Part shown: positions 25,001 to 33,299 of the stretch, one piece after another
How positions within the stretch are numbered: position 1 is the first letter of the stretch
Layout: each line of letters opens with the position of its first letter
Assembly (NCBI RefSeq): GCF_900113015.1
Contig: NZ_FONV01000012.1
Span: 248,001 to 312,000 of the forward strand
DNA length: 64,000 nt
Direction: 5' to 3'
From: Actinoplanes philippinensis
GTDB lineage: Bacteria; Actinomycetota; Actinomycetes; Mycobacteriales; Micromonosporaceae
The notes under the pieces: generated by a model
Seen by the model: the letters and a program-made list of their open reading frames with translations, nothing else
Told to the model about the DNA's origin: nothing
Database searches by the model: none
Program-made: the position numbers and the translations under genes

Positions 25001-25438
25001 ATGACTACTCGCACCGCATCCCGTCCGATTGAGGCCACCATGACCGACCCGTCGCTGGGGCTGCCGACCATCACGATGGCGGTGCCCATGCCGGGGTTCC
25101 CCTCTCATCGGGATTTCGTCCTGGTGCGTCTCAACGAGGACGGTCTGCTCTACGCGTTCACGTCCATCGAGAACCCCGAGCTCCGCTTCCTGGTGGCCCC
25201 GCCGGAGCCGTTCTTCCCGGACTACGCCCCGGAGATCGAGAACGCGGTCTTCGCGGCGCTGAACACCAAGGACCCGGACCGGCTGCTGCTGCTCACGGTC
25301 ATCACCGCCGGCGAGCACGAGACCACCGCGAACCTGCTCGCCCCGATCGTGGTGGACCGCGACAGCATGCGGGCCATGCAGGTCGTCCTCTCCGGGTCGG
25401 GCTACCCGGTCCGGGCGATCATGAACCGGAACTTCTGA
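25001..25438 (+). CDS. fliW: Flagellar assembly factor FliW
   Basis: ATG 25001 has GAGGTG five bases upstream; GTG 24995 in the same frame is a weaker alternative. The 145-residue protein has FliW features: LPTITMAVPMPGFPSHRDFV, GLLYAFTSIENPELRFLVAP, PFFPDYAPEI, and a C-terminal NLLAPIVVDRDSMRAMQVVL. In Bacillus, FliW binds flagellin and, when free, sequesters CsrA so that flagellin mRNA is translated. csrA follows here, which supports the same partner switch. Confidence 0.93.
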   Translation: MTTRTASRPIEATMTDPSLGLPTITMAVPMPGFPSHRDFVLVRLNEDGLLYAFTSIENPELRFLVAPPEPFFPDYAPEIENAVFAALNTKDPDRLLLLTVITAGEHETTANLLAPIVVDRDSMRAMQVVLSGSGYPVRAIMNRNF

Positions 25439-25451
25439 CCCTCCACAAGCG

Positions 25452-25479
25452 GGCGCGGTCGCAACGCGACCGCGCCTTT
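25452..25479 (+). terminator. Hairpin between fliW and csrA
   Basis: An 11-bp perfect stem (25452-25462 with 25466-25476) and a 3-base loop is followed by TTT. It could end or reduce transcription before csrA, so csrA may be expressed less than fliW or from its own promoter. Confidence 0.75.
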
Positions 25480-25510
25480 GCTGTTCGTTCGAGGGATGGA
25501 GGGGGCACCG

Positions 25511-25756
25511 ATGCTGGTACTGACCCGGCGAGCCGGAGAGAGCGTGATGATCGGCGACGACGTCGTCATCACGGTGCTCGAAGCCCGCGGTGACGTCATC
25601 CGGCTGGGGATCCAGGCCCCGCGGGATGTGCAGGTGCACCGCGAGGAGGTCTACCGGGAACTGCAGGAGGCCAACCGGGCCGCCGCCTCGCCGACCGAGG
25701 ATGCGGTCCATGCGCTCGCCAAGATGTTGGAGAAGCCGGACACCACGGCACAGTGA
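25511..25756 (+). CDS. csrA: Translational regulator CsrA
   Basis: The 81-residue protein starts at ATG 25511 after GGAGGGGG. Its core is unmistakable: MLVLTRRAGESVMIGDDVVI, then VIRLGIQAPRDVQVHREEVY. The RNA-contact strands (LTRRxGE and HREEVY) are intact. CsrA dimers bind GGA motifs in mRNA leaders; in flagellated Gram-positives the main target is flagellin mRNA. The C-terminal tail is longer than in E. coli CsrA (61 residues). It is the last gene of the flagellar region. Confidence 0.95.
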   Translation: MLVLTRRAGESVMIGDDVVITVLEARGDVIRLGIQAPRDVQVHREEVYRELQEANRAAASPTEDAVHALAKMLEKPDTTAQ

Positions 25757-25765
25757 GCACGAATG

Positions 25766-25792
25766 ACGCCCGTCGCCGCCGGCGACGGGCGT
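25766..25792 (+). terminator. Terminator hairpin after csrA
   Basis: A 12-bp perfect stem (25766-25777 with 25781-25792) has a 3-base loop, lies nine bases past the csrA stop and is followed by TTCTCG. It marks the right edge of the flagellar cluster. Confidence 0.8.
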
Positions 25793-25915
25793 TCTCGCGT
25801 ATCCGGGCCGCGCACGCTCCTGTCCTGCACCGGGCACTGACCCCGGAGACAACATCGGGGCCTCACTCTCATCATCGGGCGGGAGAAACCCGCTCCTTTC
25901 AGCCGGGGAGAGAGC

Positions 25916-26665
25916 GTGGGCGCAGAGCGCGATTCAGTCATCGGTGGCGGTGCGGTGGGCACCGCCTGCGCGCTGGACCTGTCGGTGGACGCGCATGTGC
26001 ACACCGGGTTCGCGGCCGGCCGGGACGCCGTCGGTGTGGTGGTCTCGGCCGCCGACCAGGCCGGTCTGACCGCGCTCACCTTCGCCGACCAGGCCGGACC
26101 GGACACCACCTGGCTCTCGGCGTACGCCGACGCGGTCCGCCGTGCCCGGCACCGCACCGAGATGACGCTGCGGGTGGCCGCCGAGGTCGAGGTGGTCCGC
26201 CCGGACGGCTGGCTGGCCCTCCCGCCGGACCTGGCCCCGCTGGACGCCCTCTCGGTGGCGGTCTCCGACCTGCCGGTCGACGGCGAACTGCTCACCCCGC
26301 GCGAGGTCCGCGCCCGGCTCGACCTCGGCCTGGTGACCGCCGGCCAGGTCGCGGAGCTGCTGGTGGCGGCGACCGTCAAGGGCCTGGAGCGGGCTTCCCG
26401 GTACGTGCCGGCGCAGCTCGCCCGTCCGCTGGCGCTGCTCGGTCAGGCCGGCCTGGACGACTCGTGCGTGACGCCGGAGCTGATCGCCGAGCTGGCCTTC
26501 GCGTGCCGGACCGCCGGGGCGGTCGTCGAGGTGAGCGAGGCGTGGCGCAGCCCGTCGTCGCGGGTGGTGCAGATGCTGCTGGACGCGGCTGTGACGGTGG
26601 CGCCGGCGAGTGACGCCCGGTACGCCGCCGAGGTGGGCCGCTGGCAGTACCTGCGACGTGTCTGA
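25916..26665 (+). CDS. PHP-domain-like protein with partly lost metal site
   Basis: GTG 25916 follows GGGGAGAG and gives 249 residues. The first motif of the PHP phosphoesterase fold is present (DAHVHTGF, about residue 27), as is the later Glu (AAEVEVV). The usual TDH is replaced by FADQA and the usual C-terminal SDAH by SDAR. PHP proteins hydrolyse phosphoesters (for example histidinol phosphate) with a three-metal centre, so this one may be altered in activity or substrate. The helical part has LARPLALLGQAGLDDSCVTP, as in PHP proteins of actinobacteria. It follows the csrA terminator and is not obviously flagellar. Confidence 0.65.
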   Translation: MGAERDSVIGGGAVGTACALDLSVDAHVHTGFAAGRDAVGVVVSAADQAGLTALTFADQAGPDTTWLSAYADAVRRARHRTEMTLRVAAEVEVVRPDGWLALPPDLAPLDALSVAVSDLPVDGELLTPREVRARLDLGLVTAGQVAELLVAATVKGLERASRYVPAQLARPLALLGQAGLDDSCVTPELIAELAFACRTAGAVVEVSEAWRSPSSRVVQMLLDAAVTVAPASDARYAAEVGRWQYLRRV

Positions 26666-26746
26666 GGAGAACAGCGAAACCGAACACGATACGCACTCGC
26701 CTCCGTACTCTCTGTCATGCCAGCACTTCAGCATGGGAGAGTTGCG

Positions 26747-27409
26747 ATGAGCATGGTTCAGCAGGCTATCGAGGTCAGTGCGCCGGTCCACACGGTGTAC
26801 GAGCAGCTCGCGGCGTTCGAGAACTACCCGCGTTTCATGACCGGTGTGCGGCAGGTGACGCCAATCGGCGCCGACCAGACCCACTGGATCATGGACGTCG
26901 ACGGCAAGCGACGCGAGTTCGACGCCCAGATCATCGAGCGGTCGCCGGACGAGCGGGTCTCCTGGTCGACCATGGAGGGCCCGCTGCTCGCGGAGACGAT
27001 CACACTGCGCCCGATGGGGGAGACGAAGACCCAGATCGTCGCCCAGCTGGAGGCCGACATCGCCTTCCTGATGCCCAGCGACCGGCACGGCCAGGAGTCG
27101 CTGAACCGCCGCCTCAAGGCCGACCTGACCACGTTCAAGGGCCTGGTGGAGAGCGGTGTGCTCGGCGGGCGGCCGATCCCGCACGGCGGCGCCGTCACGA
27201 TGGGCACGCGCTCACAGAACCTGCTTCCCGGCGTCGACGCCCCCTCGCCGGCCGCGGTGGCCGCCCGCATCCGCAACCGCAACACCCCCGCGCCGAGCCC
27301 GGGCGCAGGCTGGGACACCGGTGTCGCCGGCACCGCACGCATGGGCGGCCGCACCTCCGGCGCGGACATGTGGGGCAACGGCATGATCAACGAGGAGGAG
27401 CGCGGATAG
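26747..27409 (+). CDS. SRPBCC/polyketide cyclase-like protein
   Basis: ATG 26747 is preferred over the upstream ATG because GGGAGA lies six bases before it; the product is 220 residues. Residues ~1-145 form an SRPBCC (START-like) fold: QQAIEVSAPVHTVYEQLAAF, ENYPRFMTGVRQV and ERVSWSTMEGP. The Pro/Gly-rich tail (about 150-220) looks disordered. Such proteins bind hydrophobic ligands; many actinobacterial copies have no known role. A hairpin with TTT ends the gene. Confidence 0.75.
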   Translation: MSMVQQAIEVSAPVHTVYEQLAAFENYPRFMTGVRQVTPIGADQTHWIMDVDGKRREFDAQIIERSPDERVSWSTMEGPLLAETITLRPMGETKTQIVAQLEADIAFLMPSDRHGQESLNRRLKADLTTFKGLVESGVLGGRPIPHGGAVTMGTRSQNLLPGVDAPSPAAVAARIRNRNTPAPSPGAGWDTGVAGTARMGGRTSGADMWGNGMINEEERG

Positions 27410-27423
27410 CCCGCTTCCCGTCG

Positions 27424-27456
27424 GGGCCCGGGGCGCACGGCGTCTCCGGGCCCTTT
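27424..27456 (+). terminator. Terminator after the SRPBCC gene
   Basis: Stem 27424-27431 with 27446-27453 (8 bp) is followed by TTT at 27454-27456, between convergent genes. Confidence 0.65.
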
Positions 27457-27461
27457 CGTGT

Positions 27462-29246
27462 TCAGGCGCTCGCCGGCGCCGCCTCCAGGGTGACGAGCAG
27501 CCGGGCGCCACGGGGCTCGGCGGGCTCGTAGCGGACCGTCCCGCCGTTCGCCTCGACCAGGTGCCGGACGATGAACAGTCCCAGGCCGGAGCCGCGGATG
27601 AACCGGCCGAACAGGTTGGGCAGCAGGTCGGCGGGGATGCCGGCGCCGCTGTCCTGCACGGCCAGCCGTACCGTCCCGTCGCCGCCCCGCTCGGCCCGGA
27701 TGTGGATCGGTGGCGCACCGTGGCCGAGCGCGTTCTTCAGCAGGTTCTCCACCACGACGCTGAGGTGCCCGCGGTCGGCCAGCGCCGCCAGCTCCTCGTC
27801 GATGGCGATCTCGACGTCGCCGGTGCCGATGGCCGTGCCGCAGGCCGCCTCGACCACCTCGAGCAGCGGCACCGGCACCCGGCGGGCGGTCACCGTCCCG
27901 GTGTCCAGCCGGAAGAGCAGCTGCAGATCGTTCATCATCTTGATCAGCCGCCGGGTGTTCTTGTCGATCTTGGTGGCCAGTTCGAGCCGGATGTCCTCGG
28001 GCAGGTCGGCCCAGTCCGCGCAGAGCAGCTCGGCGAGGCTGGCGATCGAGCTGATCGGCTGCGCCACGTCGTGGGTCAGCATCGAGGTCAGGTCGTTCTT
28101 GAAGGCCAGGGCCGCGGCCAGCTCGGCGTTGCCGCGTTCCAGCTCGGCGGCGTGTTCGGTGAGCGCCTCCTCGGCCTGCTTGCGCTCGGCGATGTCGATG
28201 TAGGTGGCTACGTACCCACGGGTCGCGCCGGCCGCGTCCGGGATGGCGGCCATGGTGGCGAGCACCGGCACGTCGGTGCCGTCGGCGCGGGGCAGAAGCC
28301 AGTCACCGCCGGTGCCCGGTGGCGGCAGCGGCGGCGACTCGGCGGGGAGGCCGTCGTGTCCGGTGAGCTCCCGCCAGCGGCGGTTCACGTCGATCACCCG
28401 ATAGTTGGCGTCGAGGACCATCACTGCCTCGTTCATCGACTGGAGCAGCGTCTGCGCGAAGTCCTGCCGCTCCTCCAGCTCGGCCGCGAGGTGTTTCTCC
28501 CGCTGGTCGGCGTTGTCGAGGGTGCGGACCAGATAGCCGAGCAGGGCGAGCAGCGCGAGGGCGGCGAGGATCACGCCGGTGCTCACCGCGGCCACCGCCG
28601 GGCTGACGCCGGCCTGCTGGGCGAAGGCGCTGACCAGGGCGGCGACGACGGGCGCGGCGATCAGGGCGGGAGCCAGGCGGCGTACGGCAGCGCGCGGCCC
28701 GGACTCGTCGAGGAGCGCCGGCCCGGTCTCGGGGCGGGCCAGGATGGTGCCGGTGGCCAGGCAGAGCAGTGCCCCGGCCAGGTAGACGGGCATGACGCTC
28801 TCCGGCTCCTCGCCGGGTGAGACGACCGCGTCGAAGAGCCGGGGCACGAGGGCGACGAGCGCGATGATCGCGGCGCCGAGGAGCAGGGGGTCGGCCACCC
28901 GGAAGGCGATACCGCCGCTGCGGCGGGGCACGCGCAGATCGAGGCAGGCCAGGGCCAGTCCGGAGAGGGCGATGGCGACCGCCGCCGCCGGGTGGGAGCC
29001 GAGGTGGGCGGCGCCGGCGCCGGTGGCGGCGAGCGCGAGGAGCACCGCCGCCCCGGCGCGGAGCCGGCCGGCCTGGTCACCGGGGTCCGGAACCGCCTGG
29101 AGCAGGAGGGCGACCCCGGCCGGGATCAGGGCCGGAGCCGGCCCGGGGTCGAACGTGTGCAGGGCGCCGAAGACGGCAGCCGTGGCTCCGGCGCACCCGG
29201 CGGCGAGCCGGGACAACCTGCCCACGTCGTGCGCCGCGATATGCAC
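27462..29246 (-). CDS. Membrane-bound PAS sensor histidine kinase
   Basis: GTG 29246 has GGGGG (29251-29256) at the right distance; TTG 29258 is a less likely start. The 594-residue product has seven or eight membrane helices (about 10-245), a short coiled coil, a PAS domain (FAQTLLQSMNEAVMVLDANY, YVATYIDIAERKQAEEALTE), and a kinase core with H392 in MLTHDVAQPISSI. The ATPase part has NLLKNALGHGA, DSGAGIP and GSGLGLFIVRHLVEANGG. It probably autophosphorylates in response to a membrane or cytoplasmic signal. No response regulator is adjacent; a lone receiver gene lies 2 kb away. Confidence 0.88.
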   Translation of the reverse strand: MHIAAHDVGRLSRLAAGCAGATAAVFGALHTFDPGPAPALIPAGVALLLQAVPDPGDQAGRLRAGAAVLLALAATGAGAAHLGSHPAAAVAIALSGLALACLDLRVPRRSGGIAFRVADPLLLGAAIIALVALVPRLFDAVVSPGEEPESVMPVYLAGALLCLATGTILARPETGPALLDESGPRAAVRRLAPALIAAPVVAALVSAFAQQAGVSPAVAAVSTGVILAALALLALLGYLVRTLDNADQREKHLAAELEERQDFAQTLLQSMNEAVMVLDANYRVIDVNRRWRELTGHDGLPAESPPLPPPGTGGDWLLPRADGTDVPVLATMAAIPDAAGATRGYVATYIDIAERKQAEEALTEHAAELERGNAELAAALAFKNDLTSMLTHDVAQPISSIASLAELLCADWADLPEDIRLELATKIDKNTRRLIKMMNDLQLLFRLDTGTVTARRVPVPLLEVVEAACGTAIGTGDVEIAIDEELAALADRGHLSVVVENLLKNALGHGAPPIHIRAERGGDGTVRLAVQDSGAGIPADLLPNLFGRFIRGSGLGLFIVRHLVEANGGTVRYEPAEPRGARLLVTLEAAPASA

Positions 29247-29306
29247 AAATACCCCCAAGACGTGAGGGAAAGAGCATAACGCGGGCTACCCGGGGTGAGC
29301 AGTTGG

Positions 29307-29519
29307 TTACTTGCCCGCCCAGTCGAAGCCGTCCTCAAGACGGATCTTGCTGGCCACCTTGGCGATGTCGGCCCGGTGGCGGTTGGCGTGATGCCCACAG
29401 AAGGCCAGGTCTCCGCCGCTGGTCAGGACGACCTCCAGCTTGGCGGCCGCCCCACAACGATCGCAGCGCTCGGTCAGTTCGCCGACGGTGTCGATCTCGG
29501 GCGACAGCAGTGCGGTCAT
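29307..29519 (-). CDS. DUF7455-type small zinc-binding protein
   Basis: The 70-residue protein starts at ATG 29519 behind AAGGAG. It has Cys/His pairs CDRCGAAAKLEVVL and GDLAFCGHHANRHR that should bind one zinc ion. This small family is widespread in actinobacteria and has no established function that I know of. It lies between the kinase and a secreted protease gene. Confidence 0.8.
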   Translation of the reverse strand: MTALLSPEIDTVGELTERCDRCGAAAKLEVVLTSGGDLAFCGHHANRHRADIAKVASKIRLEDGFDWAGK

Positions 29520-29645
29520 ATCGCTCTCCTTGTTGCTCGGTGGCGGTGCTTCGGTAGCGGTGCAGCGGTCCTGACAGCGAGAAATTCGGCCCCCCGCCCG
29601 GGTGGCTTAGAGGTTCGCGCTGTGACTCTGGCGGCCCGGACCGTG

Positions 29646-29686
29646 CAACCCGGTCACAACCCGGAGGATCCCGGGAGCACAACCCG
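29646..29686 (+). promoter_or_regulatory. Repeated CAACCCG elements upstream of the subtilisin gene
   Basis: CAACCCG occurs at 29646, 29657 and 29680. The first two are exactly 11 bases apart and extend to CAACCCGG. One-turn spacing suggests two protein molecules bound side by side. The repeats lie about 95-130 bases before the protease ATG. The motif resembles, but does not match, the TcrA-type half-site. Confidence 0.4.
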
Positions 29687-29777
29687 CCGTCCCCAACATT
29701 TCCCTCAACTGCTTTCGGCATGCCCCCGGGCCGGATTCCACACGACCTGAGAACACAACCGAGAGGACCCACCACAT

Positions 29778-31022
29778 ATGTTCGGTAACGACGCCCGCCG
29801 CCTGGCCATCCGACTGACCGTCGCCGCGAGCGCCGCCACCGCCACCCTCGCGGGCCTCACCGGGACGGCCGTCGCCGCGCCGGCCGTGCCCGCTGTGGGA
29901 TCCATCTCCGGGGCCGGCGCCCAGGGCGCCATCCCCGGCAGCTACATCGTGGTGCTGAAATCCGGCACGCCGGCCGCCGACCGGGTCACCGCCACTTCAC
30001 AGGAGCTGGTCCACCGGTACGGCGGAAATGTCGCCGACAACTACCTGGCCACGGTGCGCGGCTTCCACCTGGAGGCCACCGCCGACGAGGCCGCCCGCCT
30101 GGCCGCCGACCCGTCCGTGGACTACGTCGAGCAGGACGCCGTGGTCGACGGCAAGGGCCTGCCGGCTCCCGCCCAGGCGTACCGGCAGTCGAAGAAGCTG
30201 GCCTGGGGCCTGGACCGGATCGACCAGCGCGCGCTGCCGCTGTCGAAGACCTACACCTACAAGTCCGCCTCGGCGATCACCGCCTACGTGATCGACACCG
30301 GTGTCCGGACCAGCCACAAGGAGTTCGGCGGCCGGGCCCGCAGCGGCTGGGACTTCGTCGACGGCGACGCCACCGCGAACGACTGCCACGGCCACGGCAC
30401 CCACGTCGCCGGCACCATCGGCGGCCGTACCTACGGCGTGGCCAAGGACGTCAAGCTGGTCGCCCTGCGGGTGCTCGGCTGTGACGGCTCCGGTTCGTTC
30501 TCCGACTTCATCGCCGCCGTCGACTGGGTGACCGAGCACGCCCAGCTGCCCGCGGTGGCCAACATGAGCCTGGGCGGCCCGCGCAGCAAGGCCCTCGACG
30601 CGGCCGTCAAGCGTTCCATCGGCAAGGGCGTGACCTACGCGATCGCCGCCGGCAACGAGGACGAGAACGGCTGCGAGAGTTCGCCGGCCTCCACGCCCGA
30701 CGCGATCACCGTCGGCGCCGTCGACTCCGCCGACCGCCGTGCGGACTTCTCCAACTGGGGCACCTGCCTGGACATCTTCGCCCCGGGCGTGGACATCACG
30801 TCGTCGGCGAAGGGCTCGGACACCGCCGTTCAGAAGATGAGCGGCACCTCGATGGCGGCGCCGCACGTGGCCGGCGCGGCCGCCCTGGTCCTGGCCGCGC
30901 ACCCGGACTGGACGCCCCGCCAGGTGCGTGACGACCTGGTCGCCAACGCCGGCGTCAACCTGGTCAAGGACCCGGGCAAGGGCTCGCCGAACCGCCTGCT
31001 CTACACCGGCCACCTGCTCTGA
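29778..31022 (+). CDS. Secreted subtilisin-family (S8) serine protease
   Basis: The 414-residue preproenzyme has a signal peptide (RLAIRLTVAASAATATLAGL then AVAAPAVP), an inhibitor-I9 propeptide (IPGSYIVVLKSG, ATVRGFHLEATADEAARLA, VDYVEQDAVV), and an S8 catalytic domain. The triad is Asp in AYVIDTGV (about 173), His in HGHGTHVAG (about 205) and Ser in GTSMAAPHVAG (about 357); the oxyanion Asn is in AIAAGNED. This resembles the proteinase K group. It is expected to be exported and self-processed. Tandem hairpins follow the stop. Confidence 0.95.
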   Translation: MFGNDARRLAIRLTVAASAATATLAGLTGTAVAAPAVPAVGSISGAGAQGAIPGSYIVVLKSGTPAADRVTATSQELVHRYGGNVADNYLATVRGFHLEATADEAARLAADPSVDYVEQDAVVDGKGLPAPAQAYRQSKKLAWGLDRIDQRALPLSKTYTYKSASAITAYVIDTGVRTSHKEFGGRARSGWDFVDGDATANDCHGHGTHVAGTIGGRTYGVAKDVKLVALRVLGCDGSGSFSDFIAAVDWVTEHAQLPAVANMSLGGPRSKALDAAVKRSIGKGVTYAIAAGNEDENGCESSPASTPDAITVGAVDSADRRADFSNWGTCLDIFAPGVDITSSAKGSDTAVQKMSGTSMAAPHVAGAAALVLAAHPDWTPRQVRDDLVANAGVNLVKDPGKGSPNRLLYTGHLL

Positions 31023-31040
31023 ACCGAATCCCTTGCCGGT

Positions 31041-31156
31041 TGCCAGGGCTGTCTCCCCGCGGCGGAGACAGCCCTGGCATCCGGCCGCGAGAACCCGGCT
31101 GGTTCCCGGTGCTGTTTCCCGGCCTTCGGGACAGCACGGGGAACCAGCCGGTTTTT
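31041..31156 (+). terminator. Two tandem long hairpins after the protease gene
   Basis: The first is a perfect 16-bp stem (31041-31056 with 31064-31079). The second is a 21-bp stem with one mismatch (31095-31115 with 31131-31151) followed by five T (31152-31156), a strong intrinsic terminator. Confidence 0.85.
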
Positions 31157-31226
31157 GACGGTGAGCCGTACGCCGGGCCTCGGGGGCGGATAGCGTGAGA
31201 GCGACCCCAGCCCGAGGAGGACCGAG

Positions 31227-31631
31227 ATGTCCGAGGCGCCGGTCGCCGAGAGGCCGACAATCCTGGTCGTCGACGACGAGGAGGATCTGCGCGACATCAT
31301 GCGCCGGATGCTGGAGCGCCGCGGGGCGTATACGACGCTGGCCACCGGCGAGCCGGACGAGGCCCTCTCGATCACCCGGGATCACCCCGGAAAGATCGAC
31401 GTGCTGATCACCGACCTGACACTGCCCGGCGCCTCCGGCGGTGAGCTGGCCCGGACCATCCGCAGTCTGCGCCCCGGGATCGGCGTGGTCTTCGTCTCCG
31501 GCCTGCCGAAGGACCACGCGGTCGCCAAGGGCGAGATCACCGAGGACGACATCCTGGTGAAGAAGCCGTTCACCGCCGACGCCCTCCTGACCGCGGTGAA
31601 AGAGGCGCTGGACCGGAAGGACCAGGGCTAA
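31227..31631 (+). CDS. Stand-alone response-regulator receiver protein
   Basis: The 134-residue protein is only a receiver domain: ILVVDDEEDLRDIMRRMLER, phospho-acceptor Asp in DVLITDLTLPGASGGEL, the Thr/Ser switch in VVFVSGLPKD, and Lys in LVKKPFTADALL. ATG 31227 follows GAGGAGGACC. With no output domain it probably acts by protein-protein contact or in a phosphorelay. The nearest kinase is encoded at 27.5-29.2 kb. It converges on and overlaps the next gene by four bases. Confidence 0.88.
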   Translation: MSEAPVAERPTILVVDDEEDLRDIMRRMLERRGAYTTLATGEPDEALSITRDHPGKIDVLITDLTLPGASGGELARTIRSLRPGIGVVFVSGLPKDHAVAKGEITEDDILVKKPFTADALLTAVKEALDRKDQG

Positions 31632-32380
31632 CCCGGCCAGGGCAGGGTCAGCTCGCCGAGCCGCCACCGGGCCGGGCCGTCGAGCACCGGCCAGCCCTCG
31701 TCGCGCATCCGCCGGATCGTGGCCGGCCAGCGCTGCCGCGGCCCGAACGGCGTCGCCTCGGTCTCCCACGCGCGACCCAGCGCCCGCAGCAGCTCGTGCA
31801 CCGGATGACCGGGCACGTTGTGGTGGATCAGCGCTTTCGGCAGGCGCTCGGCGAAGACCGCCGGATGGCCGAGCGTCGGCAGCCGAGCCGACAGGGTCAG
31901 CGTCGACGGCACACCACCCTCGACGACCGTCCAGGTGGCGATCCGGCCCAGCTCGTCGCAGGTGCCCTCGACCAGCAGCGCCCCGGTCGCGGTCATCGTC
32001 CGCCAGGCCGCCGCCACCTCGTCCTCGGCATACTGCCGCAGCACGTTGAACGCGCGCACCACCACCGGCGTCAGCCCGGCAAGCTCGAACCCGCCACGCC
32101 GGAACTCCAGCCACGGCGGGTCCGCGAACGGCTGGGCGTCACTCACCCGGACCGGATCGATCTCCAGACCGACGACCGCGACGTCCGGCCGGACCGCGGC
32201 AGCGAGACGGCCGCGCAGCTCCACCGCCGTCACCGGAGTGGCGCCGTAGCCCAGATCGATCACCAGCGGCTGCGCCGCCTCTTTCAAAGGCCCACCGCAG
32301 CGGTACGCGATGAAGTTGTCGACGCGCCGGAGCCGGTTGGGATTGGTCGTCCCCCGGGTGATCGCGCCGACCGGCTTCAT
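31628..32380 (-). CDS. Class I SAM-methyltransferase-like protein
   Basis: ATG 32380 gives 250 residues. A Rossmann-like motif LVIDLGYGATPVTAVELRGR resembles the SAM-binding loop (D-x-G-x-G-x-T), followed by VAVVGLEIDPVRV (acidic residue after strand 2), and VRAFNVLRQY with TGALLVEGTCDELG. The substrate is unknown. Genes like this are often found near mshA and an SDR gene in actinobacteria. The gene is 12 bases from the SDR gene and probably cotranscribed with it. Confidence 0.65.
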   Translation of the reverse strand: MKPVGAITRGTTNPNRLRRVDNFIAYRCGGPLKEAAQPLVIDLGYGATPVTAVELRGRLAAAVRPDVAVVGLEIDPVRVSDAQPFADPPWLEFRRGGFELAGLTPVVVRAFNVLRQYAEDEVAAAWRTMTATGALLVEGTCDELGRIATWTVVEGGVPSTLTLSARLPTLGHPAVFAERLPKALIHHNVPGHPVHELLRALGRAWETEATPFGPRQRWPATIRRMRDEGWPVLDGPARWRLGELTLPWPG

Positions 32381-32391
32381 ACCCCGAGAAC

Positions 32392-33165
32392 CTAGAGCTC
32401 GCGGTGGACCTTGTGCTGGGCGGCCTGGGCGATCGGCCGCACCACCAGCCGGTCCACGTTGACGTGCTGCGGGCGGGTGGCGGTCCACGCGATGCAGTCG
32501 GCGATGTCGTCGGCCACCAGCGGCTCCCGGACCCCGGCGTAGACCGCGTCGGCCTTGTCCTGATCGCCGCCGAACCGGTTGACCGCGAACTCGTCGGTGC
32601 GCACCATGCCGGGGTCGATCTCGATGACCCGGACCGGTTTGCCGGCCAGCTCCAGCCGCAGGGTGCCGACCAGAGCGGTCTCGGCGTGCTTGGCCGCCAC
32701 GTAGCCGCCGCCACCCTCGTACGGCGTGAAGGCCGCGGTGGACCCGACCGTCACGATCGTGCCGTGGCCGCTCGCCTCCAGGGCCGGGAGCAGCGCCTTC
32801 GTCACCCTCAGGGTGCCGAGCACGTTCACGTCATACATCCACTGCCAGTCGTCGACCGACCCGGAGGCGACCGGATCCACGCCACGGGCCCCGCCCGCGT
32901 TGTTGACCAGCAGCGTGACCGGACCGCCGAGCGCGGCCACCGCCGCCGCCAGGCCGGCCACGGAGTCGTCCGAGGTGACGTCGCACTCGACCGCCGTGGC
33001 GCTCGCCCCGATCTCCTTGACCAGCGCCTCCAGCCGGTCGGCACGCCGTGCCGCGGCGACGACGTGGAATCCCTCCGCGGCCAGCCGGCGGGCCGTCGCC
33101 GCGCCGATCCCGCTGGAAGCGCCGGTGACCACTGCGATGTTCTGCATGCCTCGATTCTGGTCCAT
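32392..33165 (-). CDS. Short-chain dehydrogenase/reductase
   Basis: The 257-residue SDR has the cofactor motif TGASSGIGAATARRL, the NNAG motif (VTLLVNNAGGARG), catalytic Ser in TVGSTAAFTP, and the YVAAK pair. Arg residues after strand 2 (AAARRADRL) suggest NADP. ATG 33165 is used, but ATG 33147 in frame is also possible. The substrate cannot be inferred. The region to mshA on the other strand is a divergent promoter region. Confidence 0.85.
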   Translation of the reverse strand: MDQNRGMQNIAVVTGASSGIGAATARRLAAEGFHVVAAARRADRLEALVKEIGASATAVECDVTSDDSVAGLAAAVAALGGPVTLLVNNAGGARGVDPVASGSVDDWQWMYDVNVLGTLRVTKALLPALEASGHGTIVTVGSTAAFTPYEGGGGYVAAKHAETALVGTLRLELAGKPVRVIEIDPGMVRTDEFAVNRFGGDQDKADAVYAGVREPLVADDIADCIAWTATRPQHVNVDRLVVRPIAQAAQHKVHREL

Positions 33166-33299
33166 GACGAGGGACGTCCCACGTGATCAATGACCTGGAT
33201 CACCCCGGGTCGGCTGAGTGGTGGTTCCGGGGCCGCCGATGGGGAAGATGAACGTTGGCGCAACAAGCATGTTGCAGAACCGATACGGAGGGAGCCAGC

